The translations under genes and the position numbers were made by a program. The notes beneath the pieces were generated by a model. It was given only the letters and a program-made list of their open reading frames with translations, did no database searches and was not told the DNA's origin. 16,599 nucleotides of DNA from CAZQYC01 sp964597495 (lineage in GTDB: Bacteria; Pseudomonadota; Gammaproteobacteria; Steroidobacterales; Steroidobacteraceae), in assembly GCA_964597495.1 (NCBI GenBank), contig CAZQYC010000087.1:1-16599 (forward strand), written 5' to 3'. Shown piece after piece: positions 1 to 7,454 of the stretch; within the stretch, counting starts at the first letter, position 1, and every line of letters starts with the position of its first letter.

Positions 1-1679
1 CCCTTGGCCGCCAATTCGATCGCGGTTTGTGCCAGCGGAACATAGCCGGCGCGCGTGCGTGCGCTCGTCATGAATTTCGAGGCATCGCCTTGACGAATGG
101 CGTCGGCAAGCGTGCGGTCGATTTCCAGCATTTCATAAATGCCGGCGCGGCCGCGATAGCCCGTGAGATTGCAGAACGTGCAGCCGGTGCCCATGCGGAA
201 TTTCATGCGCGCCGCGCGCTCTGCGCCGACTTGCGCGGCCAGCCACGCCAGTTGGTGCGCGTCGGGTTCGGACTCCTGGGCACATCCGTCGCAGACGCGG
301 CGCACGAGTCGCTGCGCGACGATGGCATGCACCGCGGCGGCGATCATGTAGGGCGCGGCGCCCATGTCGAGCAAGCGATGCAACGTGGCAATGGCGCTCA
401 TGGTGTGCAACGTTGAGAATACCAAGTGGCCGGTAATGGCTGCGCGCAATCCGATGTCAACGGTTTCTTGATCGCGCATTTCGCCGACCAGGATGACATC
501 GGGATCTTGACGTAAGGTCGTGCGCAAGACGCGCGCGAAATCGAGTCCGATCTTAGGCATCACCTGCACCTGGTTGATGCGATCGAGCCGATACTCGACC
601 GGGTCCTCGACGGTAATGATTTTCGTGTCGGCGCGGTTGAGATGATTGATCGCCGAATACAGCGTCGTGGTCTTGCCGCTGCCGGTCGGACCGGTCACCA
701 GCACCATGCCGGCATTGCGATCGATGGTTTCCTTGAAACGGGCTGCCAGCGCCTCGGGCATTCCGAGTTGATCGAGCGTAAGCAAGTTGGCGGATTGATC
801 GAGCAAGCGCATTACCACCGACTCGCCGTGCTGCGTCGGCATCGTCGAGAGCCGCACGTCAATCGAGCGGTCGCGCACTTTGACCGTGAAACGTCCGTCT
901 TGCGGAAGCCGCTTCTCGGCAATGTCCAACCCACTCATCAACTTTAAGCGCGTCACGAGAGCGCTCGCGACGCGACGCCCTTCGATGGTCTGTTCTTGCA
1001 GGATGCCGTCGACGCGCTGCCGCACGCGCAGCGACGACTCTCCAGGCTCGATGTGCACGTCGGAGGCGCGCATTTGAACGGCGTCGCCGAACATCGATTG
1101 CAGCAAGCGAATCACGGGAACGTCCGGCGAACCTTCGTCGGCGGATAGCTTTTCGATGTCGAAGTCGCCGTCGCTCAGCTCTTCGCGAACTTCCTGTGCC
1201 AGGGAAGCGATTTCGTCGGTGTTGCGATACACCACGTCCATGGTCTTGAGCAGATCGGCTTCGCGAACCAGCGCAATGCGCAGCGGCTGCTTCAAGCGGT
1301 TAGCCAGTTCGTCGTAGGCGAAAAGATCGGTGGGGTCCGACATGCCCACCACCAATCCGCGCTTATCGGACTGCAGCACCAGCGCGCGGAAGCGGCGCGC
1401 ATGCGCTTCGGGCAGCAAGCGTACGACGGCGGAATCGAGGCTCAGTTGCCGCACATCGACGAACGGAATCTGCAAGTGCTTCGCCAGCACTTCATTCAGC
1501 GTCTCTTCTTTCAGAATGCCCAGATCGACGAACACGCGACCGAGCTTGCGGCCGCTGCGCTTTTGCTCGGCGAGCGCCGTCTTGAGCTGTTCCTCCGAGA
1601 TCGCCTTATGTTCGAGCAAGAGTTCGCCGAGGCGAACTTTTTTCTTGCGCATGGCCTCATTCGTGGGCTGGACATTCAT
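1..1679 (-). CDS. mshE: MSHA pilus assembly ATPase MshE (GspE/PilB family), C-terminus cut off by window edge
   Basis: Cytoplasmic hexameric ATPase that powers extension of the MSHA pilus. The minus-strand frame is open from ATG 1679 to the left edge: 559 residues, against about 575 in known MshE, so only the last 15-20 residues are missing. Residues 16-39 (RLGELLL...ALAEQ) and 45-69 (KLGRVFVDLGIL...) are the two RLG-type repeats of an MshEN domain, which binds cyclic di-GMP in Vibrio cholerae MshE. The ATPase core has Walker A GPTGSGKTT with Lys336, a Walker B region ILVGEMRD, and downstream the two CxxC pairs (CDGC, CTFC) of the zinc-binding domain. The start is 21 nt after the mshL stop and is preceded by a weak AGAGA. 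Met10, closer to the RLG motif, is an alternative start but has worse ribosome-site spacing. It is the last msh gene visible; more pilus genes (mshG onward) would be expected left of the window. Confidence 0.94.
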   Translation of the reverse strand, partial: MNVQPTNEAMRKKKVRLGELLLEHKAISEEQLKTALAEQKRSGRKLGRVFVDLGILKEETLNEVLAKHLQIPFVDVRQLSLDSAVVRLLPEAHARRFRALVLQSDKRGLVVGMSDPTDLFAYDELANRLKQPLRIALVREADLLKTMDVVYRNTDEIASLAQEVREELSDGDFDIEKLSADEGSPDVPVIRLLQSMFGDAVQMRASDVHIEPGESSLRVRQRVDGILQEQTIEGRRVASALVTRLKLMSGLDIAEKRLPQDGRFTVKVRDRSIDVRLSTMPTQHGESVVMRLLDQSANLLTLDQLGMPEALAARFKETIDRNAGMVLVTGPTGSGKTTTLYSAINHLNRADTKIITVEDPVEYRLDRINQVQVMPKIGLDFARVLRTTLRQDPDVILVGEMRDQETVDIGLRAAITGHLVFSTLHTMSAIATLHRLLDMGAAPYMIAAAVHAIVAQRLVRRVCDGCAQESEPDAHQLAWLAAQVGAERAARMKFRMGTGCTFCNLTGYRGRAGIYEMLEIDRTLADAIRQGDASKFMTSARTRAGYVPLAQTAIELAAK

Positions 1680-1700
1680 TGCGGTCTCTATGAACGACTC

Positions 1701-3290
1701 TTACTTCTTCGCAGCGCGCTTTTCGATATCGCCGATGCGCTGGTTATTCTCGTCCACCATCTTCTGCCAATCGCCGTCCTGTACGACGATCGGACGCAGC
1801 AGAATCACCAGTTCAACGGTGCGCTTGGTATCGCGCTCGCTGCGGAATAAACGGCCGACACCCGGAATCGAACCTAACCCCGGCATCTTGTATTTGCTGC
1901 GCTCGCGCATTTCACGCATCAAGCCGCCGATCACGATGACCTGACCGTTCATCGCTTTCACGACGCTGTCGGATTCGCGAATCTGGCTGAAGGCGAGCGG
2001 CACCGTATCGGTCACGTTGTCCACCGTCACGCTCTTGGCTTGGTCCACCACTTCGCTGACCGAAGGATGAATGTGCAATATCACTTTATTGTCTTCGCTG
2101 ATCTGCGGCGTCACATCGAGCGCGACGCCAGAAAAGAACGGGGTGAATTCGATATTGCGGCTGGTCGATGCCGCCGTACCGGTCACGGTGTTGCTTGAAA
2201 TGCTGGTGACGAAGAACTCGTCGGAACCCGCCTTGATGATGGCCTTCTGATTGTTGAGCGTCGATACGCGCGGGCTCGACAACACGCGCGTACTGCCCTG
2301 GATGCCGAGCAATTCGATAAACGACGTAAAGTCCGCAAAATCGGCAGCGAGCGTGAACGCCCCACCCAACGCGGTCGCGGGCAATGCCGTCAGCGGATTT
2401 CCCGGCGAAATCGATCCGTTAATCGGAATTTGTTTCAGCGGGTCGTCATTGAAACCGGTTGCCGGCGCATGGACGCCGACTGCGTAGTGGCTGTTGCCGT
2501 TGCTGAAGATGGCCGCCCAATTGATGCCTGCCTGATAGGCATCGTTCAATTCCACTTCGACGATCTTCGCTTCGAGCACGACCTGCCGCGTGATCGCCTG
2601 CTCGGTCTTCTTTAAGAAGTCCTCCACATCGCGCAATTCCGTCGGACTCGCATGCACCAGCACCACGCCCGATTGTCGATTTACCACCACGTTACGGTCC
2701 GGTGCATTGCCGACAATCGCGCGCACGGAACTTTCCAACACCGTCCAGAAATCCGCTTCTTGATGGGTAACGATGGCCGTCCCCGTAGCGCCTCGAGTGG
2801 ACTGCTTCGCGTCGCCTGAACCACCCGAACCCTCATCGCTGTCTGCAGTTTTATTCGCACCGCTGCCGTACTGCTGATTGCCGCCCTGCGTGAGTTGCCC
2901 CGAACTCACCCGCGTCTTCGAGATGCCGATACGCGATACGTCGAGATAGCTCACGTGAAACATCCGCGTTTGCACGGTCGCCGGCAACACCATATAACCG
3001 GTCGGCACCGCACGGTAGTCGTAACCGTAAAGCTCTTTAACGGCCTGCAACACTTGCGGCAGCGTCACTTGTTTCATGTGCAGCGTAATCGTGCCGCTGA
3101 CTTGCGGATGGACGAGCATGTTGTGCCGCGTACCGCTCACCAGCCCCATAAAGAAGGCACGTGCCGGCGTCTCGTTGACTTCGACGTTAAACGTCTCAGC
3201 GTCGTGGGCTTGCGAATGGCTTGCCGTAGAAACGCTTAGCAGAAAAAAGAGGGGCAGCACCACAGCCAGTACTGCACGAAGGGATTTCAT
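1701..3290 (-). CDS. mshL: MSHA pilus secretin MshL
   Basis: Outer-membrane secretin forming the gated pore through which the MSHA pilus emerges. It has 529 residues. Residues 1-29 look like a signal peptide (hydrophobic core VLAVVLPLFFLLSV, likely cleavage near SQA/HD). Residues 33-105 resemble the N0/STN domain. Residues 108-232 are an N1-type ring-building domain carrying a Gly/Ser/Gln-rich insertion at about 129-165. Residues 238-505 are the secretin core, with VLEAKIVEVELND, LSSPRVSTLNNQKA, the late GQVIVIGGLMRE and the family signature PGLGSIPGVGRLFR, followed by ELVILLRP. The ATG overlaps the mshK stop by 4 bp (ATGA), so translation is coupled. I see no lipobox cysteine, unlike many MshL annotated as lipoproteins. 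The platform genes next to it argue for MshL rather than PilQ or GspD. Confidence 0.93.
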   Translation of the reverse strand: MKSLRAVLAVVLPLFFLLSVSTASHSQAHDAETFNVEVNETPARAFFMGLVSGTRHNMLVHPQVSGTITLHMKQVTLPQVLQAVKELYGYDYRAVPTGYMVLPATVQTRMFHVSYLDVSRIGISKTRVSSGQLTQGGNQQYGSGANKTADSDEGSGGSGDAKQSTRGATGTAIVTHQEADFWTVLESSVRAIVGNAPDRNVVVNRQSGVVLVHASPTELRDVEDFLKKTEQAITRQVVLEAKIVEVELNDAYQAGINWAAIFSNGNSHYAVGVHAPATGFNDDPLKQIPINGSISPGNPLTALPATALGGAFTLAADFADFTSFIELLGIQGSTRVLSSPRVSTLNNQKAIIKAGSDEFFVTSISSNTVTGTAASTSRNIEFTPFFSGVALDVTPQISEDNKVILHIHPSVSEVVDQAKSVTVDNVTDTVPLAFSQIRESDSVVKAMNGQVIVIGGLMREMRERSKYKMPGLGSIPGVGRLFRSERDTKRTVELVILLRPIVVQDGDWQKMVDENNQRIGDIEKRAAKK

Positions 3291-3664
3291 GGCTCACTCT
3301 CCTCGGAACTAATTGATCGCCGCACCGTTGCCGCTTGTTTCGGCAAGGCTGCGAACTCGACACGACCCTCATACCGATAGCGCACGCCGTCGGCGGTGAT
3401 TGTTTCGATGAAGACTTCGCCGACGCGATCGCCCGCCTTCACCACCTTTCCATCGAACACCGCCACGCGTCGTTTACCCGACAGGAAAATGGCGGACACA
3501 CGCGAACCCTGAGGCACGAACTCTTTCGACGCCGATCTCCGCGCATTGGCGGGACGCGTTGGATCCACGAGTTCGTCGGCCCGCACGACCACCGACAGGG
3601 CCATCGCCGCGGCCATCGCAATCGCCGCGATCGACCGCCGCAAGCTCACTGTTCGATTGCTCAT
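3287..3664 (-). CDS. mshK: MSHA biogenesis protein MshK (periplasmic, GspC/PilP-like)
   Basis: Small exported protein of 125 residues. The frame is open far upstream into mshJ, but the start chosen is ATG 3664, which overlaps the mshJ stop as ATGA. From there it has a good signal peptide (MSNRTVSLRR, then a hydrophobic stretch 11-28 ending VVRA before Asp30). The mature protein opens with the DPTRP motif (34-38) typical of MshK and of periplasmic PilP/GspC-type linkers, then a short beta-rich domain (VSAIFLSGKRRVAVFDGK...GDRVGEVFIETI) and a basic tail. By family analogy it links the inner-membrane platform to the secretin. It sits directly before mshL with a 4-bp overlap. The assignment rests on position, size, DPTRP and the beta-domain pattern; sequence conservation in this family is low. 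Confidence 0.78.
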   Translation of the reverse strand: MSNRTVSLRRSIAAIAMAAAMALSVVVRADELVDPTRPANARRSASKEFVPQGSRVSAIFLSGKRRVAVFDGKVVKAGDRVGEVFIETITADGVRYRYEGRVEFAALPKQAATVRRSISSEESEP

Positions 3665-4329
3665 ACGCCCAACCACTCTTTGTCCATACTCAAGGTGTTG
3701 AGCCGGATGCGCACTCGGTTCAGCGGATAGCGAGTCGTCTTCAATTCGAAGATCTGCCAGTAAAAACGCCAAGGCAGCGCTTCCACGCGTTGCAGATAGC
3801 CCAGCACATCGAGATAGCTGCCTTCTAAAACCATCTCCAACGAGTGAACGTAAGGGCCCTGAGTTGCCGGAGCGACTTCCGAACCGTTGGCGGTTTGCAC
3901 CACCGGCGTGAGCGCAGTCACCGGAAAATTCCGCATGCTGACCAAGCGCACCCCGCGTTGGCTCGCTAGCACATCGCGCAGCGCCTGCAACATTTGCTCG
4001 GGCGGAATCAGCCCGGCGGACGCCGACTTCAGCTGCGCATCGACTCCCGCCAAGGACTGGGTGAGTTCTTGTTTCCGCTTCACGGCGGCAACCATGGGAT
4101 TGTCCTGCGCGGTCCCTTCGATGCTCGCCGTCAGCGCGGCAAGACTTTCCTGAGTCGCCTGCAACTCCTGCGTCAGCGCTTGCTGGCGCACGGTAAGCGC
4201 CGCCATCAACGATTGATTCCACAACAACACGACCAACGCCGTCAGCGCGGCGGCGATCATGACGCGTTCCCGCAACGACAATGCATTGAAGCGCGTCTTT
4301 TGATTCGCCAATGCAGCGCTAAGGTTCAC
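3661..4329 (-). CDS. mshJ: MSHA biogenesis protein MshJ (PilO/GspM-like inner-membrane protein)
   Basis: A 222-residue bitopic inner-membrane protein of the pilus platform. It has a short cytoplasmic N-terminus with the GspM-like run FNALSLRERVMI (14-25), one membrane segment at about 23-42, a coiled coil at about 45-95 and a periplasmic alpha/beta domain (for example VRLVSMRNFPVTAL and YVHSLEMVLEGSYLDVLGYLQRVEALPWRFYW), the ferredoxin-like fold pattern of PilO/GspM. The start codon is GTG at 4329 and overlaps the stop of the PilN-like gene (GTGA); its own stop overlaps the mshK start. Both couplings fix the reading frame. By analogy with PilN/PilO and GspL/GspM it should pair with the upstream PilN-like protein in the periplasm. 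Confidence 0.83.
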   Translation of the reverse strand: MNLSAALANQKTRFNALSLRERVMIAAALTALVVLLWNQSLMAALTVRQQALTQELQATQESLAALTASIEGTAQDNPMVAAVKRKQELTQSLAGVDAQLKSASAGLIPPEQMLQALRDVLASQRGVRLVSMRNFPVTALTPVVQTANGSEVAPATQGPYVHSLEMVLEGSYLDVLGYLQRVEALPWRFYWQIFELKTTRYPLNRVRIRLNTLSMDKEWLGV

Positions 4330-4994
4330 TTGCCATACTCCGGAATCTGACGCAGCGCATTGAGGCTGGAAACGCTGAAGCGAACGGTCAAGGGATCATC
4401 TTCCTTATCCTGATCATTGGCGTTTTGCCCGGCAGCGTCGTGCTGTTTGCGCCGATCGATGACCACTTCATCGAATCGCGCACCCGCCAACTGCTCTTCG
4501 CGAGCCAGCAACTGCAAATACTTAGGAAGCAATTCGGCATCCGTGCAGCGCCCGCGGAGCATGAGCCCGCTCGGACCGCTGCCCAAGAACAATTCCTCAA
4601 GCCATACCCCACTGGCGTGCTGGCGCGCCAAGGCCGCCATGCGCAGCGCAAATCCGCGCGGCTCTCCGGCCACACCGCTATTCAAGGTTTCAAGAGCCTT
4701 CGTGCGTTCCGCAAGTTGTGCATTCAATAACTGCACGGTCGCTTGCAATTCCGCCGCACTACCTTGGGCCTCGAACATTGCACCCATCGACGTCGCCATT
4801 CGTTGTTGGGCAGCCTGCCGTTGCTTCAATTGATCGACCGCCTCCGCGAGCTTGTCGACCTGGTAGCGACCGACACCCCATATCGCCAGCAAAACAACGA
4901 GCAGCGCGCACAGGGAAGCGGCCACAGTCGTTAAAGAAAAGAGCTTGCGCTCTTCGCGAAAAATGGGTTGATAGAGATTAATTTGCTGATGCAT
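4326..4994 (-). CDS. PilN-like pilus platform protein (MSHA cluster, MshI-associated)
   Basis: A 222-residue inner-membrane protein with the PilN/GspL-C architecture. A cytoplasmic QINLY motif (residues 4-8), which in PilN docks into the PilM cleft, is followed by a membrane segment at 19-40, a long Gln/Ala-rich coiled coil (about 45-110), and a periplasmic domain with the pattern VWLEELFLGSGPSGLMLRGRCTDAE ending in an acidic, charged tail. It sits between the PilM-like mshI (12-nt gap) and mshJ (4-bp overlap), the same order as pilM-pilN-pilO. In some genomes such a gene is named as a second MshI. I see no strong Shine-Dalgarno sequence before ATG 4994, so coupling to mshI is likely. Confidence 0.82.
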   Translation of the reverse strand: MHQQINLYQPIFREERKLFSLTTVAASLCALLVVLLAIWGVGRYQVDKLAEAVDQLKQRQAAQQRMATSMGAMFEAQGSAAELQATVQLLNAQLAERTKALETLNSGVAGEPRGFALRMAALARQHASGVWLEELFLGSGPSGLMLRGRCTDAELLPKYLQLLAREEQLAGARFDEVVIDRRKQHDAAGQNANDQDKEDDPLTVRFSVSSLNALRQIPEYGK

Positions 4995-5006
4995 ACGAGC
5001 GACCGC

Positions 5007-6017
5007 TTATAGCGCGGCGACCTCCGTACGCAATGCCGCGCCGAGGGCCAGCAAACACTCCGACGAGAGGTTGCCGCCGACAGCCTCCGTGCCGCTCATG
5101 CACTCTCTCAAGTCGAGCACGCTAATCCGCAAGCCGGTCTCACTGCGCAAACGTTGCGCCAATTGTTCGGCGACGACGCCGCCGGGCGCGATCACCAGCT
5201 CGCCGATCGGAGTTTGATCGTAGTGGCTTTCGAAATAGTCCAGCGAGCGCTGCAATTCCAACCCGAGAACGGCGGCATCGATTTGGCGACCGTTGCTTGC
5301 GCCCGTAGCGTTGGCATCGTAGCCACGGCCGTAGTCGATACGCCGCGCCAAATACAAAACGCCCTGACGAGTGAGTGTGAGATGCGCAAACGTGTCGTTT
5401 AAAACGAAAGTCGCAACGCCTTTCTGATCCTGAGGCAGCAGCGAACAAATATTGCGTATGCATAGCTCCGGAATATCGATCACGTCGAAATGCCGCGCTA
5501 GCGGCGCAATCGCCGTCACCAACCGTTGCACCGACGTGCTGCGAGCGGCGACAGCAAACAGCATCTTGGTTTGCGCGCGCCGTGATTGATCCGGAATTTG
5601 GAATACATCGACGACGGCATCGTCGATATGAAAATTGATGACGTCGCGCAAACGCCAGCGAATCGCGGCGCGCAGTTCAGCCGGCTGAACTTCCGGAGCT
5701 TCGACCTGAACGAGTTGATAATCCTCGGCACTTGCGACGGCAAAAACGCCGGCGCGCGCCACGCCGAGCTTGCCGAACAGTCGACGCAAAACGTTTTCCA
5801 CGGATTCGCCGTCTTCGCATTCGTGCAGGGCGCAATGCTCGATTGCCGGTTGCTGTCCGGCGATGCGGCGCACGACAGCCATCGCCACGCTATGATCGTT
5901 GACCATAACGCCGACGCGCGGACCATGCCGCTGTGTTCTATTGAGTAGCGCTAGCAAAACAACCTCGTAAATCGATTCGCCGCCGAGTCGCAGACCGTCC
6001 GACAATGAATTCGGCAA
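5007..6017 (-). CDS. mshI: PilM-like MSHA biogenesis protein MshI
   Basis: Cytoplasmic actin-fold protein of the pilus platform, first gene of the msh operon. Up to 336 residues if started at TTG 6017. Visible pattern: RVGVMVNDHSVAMAVVRR (strands of subdomain 1), then LRAAIRWRLRDVINFHIDDAVVDVFQIP (PilM/GspL-like, corresponding to the 'REAIKWEL' region), LARRIDYGRG, and a C-terminal ELVIAPGGVVAEQLAQRL...CLLALGAALR that closes the ATPase fold. The start is uncertain. TTG 6017 has no clear ribosome site, whereas TTG 5957 is preceded at 5 nt by CGAGG and would give a 316-residue protein beginning (M)LALLNRTQRHGPRVGV, closer to the usual MshI N-terminus. No transmembrane segment is visible, consistent with a cytoplasmic partner of the PilN-like protein. 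Confidence 0.8.
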   Translation of the reverse strand: MPNSLSDGLRLGGESIYEVVLLALLNRTQRHGPRVGVMVNDHSVAMAVVRRIAGQQPAIEHCALHECEDGESVENVLRRLFGKLGVARAGVFAVASAEDYQLVQVEAPEVQPAELRAAIRWRLRDVINFHIDDAVVDVFQIPDQSRRAQTKMLFAVAARSTSVQRLVTAIAPLARHFDVIDIPELCIRNICSLLPQDQKGVATFVLNDTFAHLTLTRQGVLYLARRIDYGRGYDANATGASNGRQIDAAVLGLELQRSLDYFESHYDQTPIGELVIAPGGVVAEQLAQRLRSETGLRISVLDLRECMSGTEAVGGNLSSECLLALGAALRTEVAAL

Positions 6018-6496
6018 CTTAAACCGAAGATCTAACCGGTGCCTGATCCGAGCCTTACGGATTATTTAGCGGGCCACTCAGGGAAAACTTGATGCGTGTC
6101 CCGAAAAATTGCGGGGCAATGCACAGGTCGCATAGTTAAAACCAATTAAGGGTGCGCCTTAGCAGGCAACGCCTTAATAACGCGAGGCAGTGAAGCAAGT
6201 GATGGTGCGGGTACGTGACGTGTGGATGGCGAATGGAGAGCGCTTCGATGCATGCCCATTGCCTGCTGCCCATTGCCATTGCAGTCCGAAAAACAACTTC
6301 CCGACCACACCGCGATCGCGCCAGCCGACCAAGGACGAGCGCCACGGAGACCCTGGTTCTTAAGCAAAAACAACGACATTCTTCTGGACGCGCGCGCCTC
6401 CTTGGAGGTCGTCAACCGGCGACACGCGAGCATCGACAGGGCATGGCACAATGCGGTGATCCATAAAAAATAACCCGATTCATTCCCGAGACCGCT
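6018..6496. other. Intergenic spacer between divergent msh operon and outer-membrane protein gene
   Basis: A 479-bp stretch without a convincing gene. Open frames here are short, overlap on both strands, and their translations are rich in Arg, Cys and His without domain patterns. It should hold the msh operon promoter (minus strand) and the promoter of the gene at 6497 (plus strand). A -10-like TAAATAAT lies on the minus strand at 6061-6068, about 44 bp before the first TTG, but no good -35 box accompanies it. Small structures seen: an 11-bp direct repeat TGCCCATTGCC at 6253-6263 and 6267-6277, and a short palindrome CCTCC-TT-GGAGG near 6392-6403. No riboswitch pattern, including the c-di-GMP type, is recognisable. 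Confidence 0.5.
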
Positions 6497-7363
6497 ATGC
6501 ATCGTTTTTCGTTTGCCTGCTTACTCATTTTCGTAACCGGCACAGCCTCCGCTCAAACGTACTTGAGTCCGGAGCCCCCGCCGCATTCGCTTGACGATCG
6601 GTTCCGGCTCGAGTTCGATTTGTTCTACGGAGCCTACGACACGACAATCCGCCTGGACAACGTGACCACCAATCCCGCTACGGGAGCCGTTACCGTCGTT
6701 CCCGGAACGCCCATCTCGGCAGAGAGTGATTTCGGGCTCGCTAGCACGCAATTGCTCGGCCAAATTGAATTGACGCTGCTGCCGGGCAAGCACCACATGG
6801 TGAGGTTGAGCGGATTGTCGATGCGCCGCGAAGGCAGCCGAGTGCTTACTCGAACCGTGCAATGGGACAACAGCACGTATCGCGTCGGCGCACGCGTCGA
6901 CAGCCACCTAAACCTCACCATGGTCGGGCTTACCTATGGGTATCTCCCCGTCCGAAACGATCGCTTCGAACTCGGCGCAAGCTTCGGCGTTCAGATTGCG
7001 TCGGTTGCCACCAATGCGGAAATTCGCTCGGGTTCGATTCGCGACGAAGACAGCGCAGTCGGACCGATTCCCCTAGTCGGCTTGGAAGGTCGATTCGACT
7101 TCACACCTCGCTGGTCCATCGACGGACGAATTCAATATTTATCGCTCGGTCTCATCGAGTCGGCGGGCGTCGACTTGAGCGGCGTCGACGGCACGATCAC
7201 CGATTACCGCGTGGCGATTCGTTTTCGCCAGAATCAGCACTTCATTTACGGCCTCGGCTATCGCCGCTTCAATGTCGACGTCAACGCGCCGACCAGCGAT
7301 CCTGCTGGGCTAGTGAACATCGGCGTCTCGGGCCCGATGGTGTTCGTGCAGGCGAGTATGTGA
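6497..7363 (+). CDS. Outer-membrane beta-barrel protein of unknown function
   Basis: A 288-residue exported protein. Residues 1-19 are a signal peptide (hydrophobic FACLLIFVTG, cleavage after TASA before Gln20). The mature chain alternates hydrophobic and polar residues with many aromatic-ended strands and Asp/Asn-rich turns, for example FRLEFDLFYGAY, TQLLGQIELTLL, HMVRLSGLSMRR, LTMVGLTYGYLPV, RFELGASFGVQIA, WSIDGRIQYLSLGL, DYRVAIRFR and FIYGLGYRRFNVDV. This is consistent with roughly ten to twelve antiparallel strands. The last residues (VFVQASM) do not end in the usual aromatic residue. I do not recognise the family and assign no substrate. It diverges from the msh operon and lies 91 bp before the EamA transporter gene on the same strand. 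The ribosome site is weak (GAGA before ATG). Confidence 0.78.
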   Translation: MHRFSFACLLIFVTGTASAQTYLSPEPPPHSLDDRFRLEFDLFYGAYDTTIRLDNVTTNPATGAVTVVPGTPISAESDFGLASTQLLGQIELTLLPGKHHMVRLSGLSMRREGSRVLTRTVQWDNSTYRVGARVDSHLNLTMVGLTYGYLPVRNDRFELGASFGVQIASVATNAEIRSGSIRDEDSAVGPIPLVGLEGRFDFTPRWSIDGRIQYLSLGLIESAGVDLSGVDGTITDYRVAIRFRQNQHFIYGLGYRRFNVDVNAPTSDPAGLVNIGVSGPMVFVQASM

Positions 7364-7454
7364 GACGAGCTTTAGTACAAGACAAAGCACAAGGCGGTAG
7401 GAAACTATCAACGCCGAATCATTACCAGCTTCCAACGTAAAAGGCATCGCCGCG

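Noticed and set aside
1330..1944. Plus-strand frame of 204 codons opposite mshE and mshL
   Set aside because: Ser/Arg-rich antisense shadow crossing two genuine genes; no protein-like features.
3287..4222. A long 311-residue reading frame covering mshK and most of mshJ in another frame
   Set aside because: Only its last 125 codons are MshK with a signal peptide at ATG 3664; the earlier part is out-of-frame translation of mshJ.
6103..6117. CCCG/CGGG stem with A-rich loop as a terminator before msh
   Set aside because: A 4-bp stem with no T-tract, lying upstream of the operon rather than after a gene.
6146..6502. Overlapping short frames on both strands in the msh upstream gap (for example 118 codons minus, 83 codons plus)
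   Set aside because: Low-complexity Arg/Cys/His-rich translations with no domain, ribosome site or signal peptide; judged non-coding.
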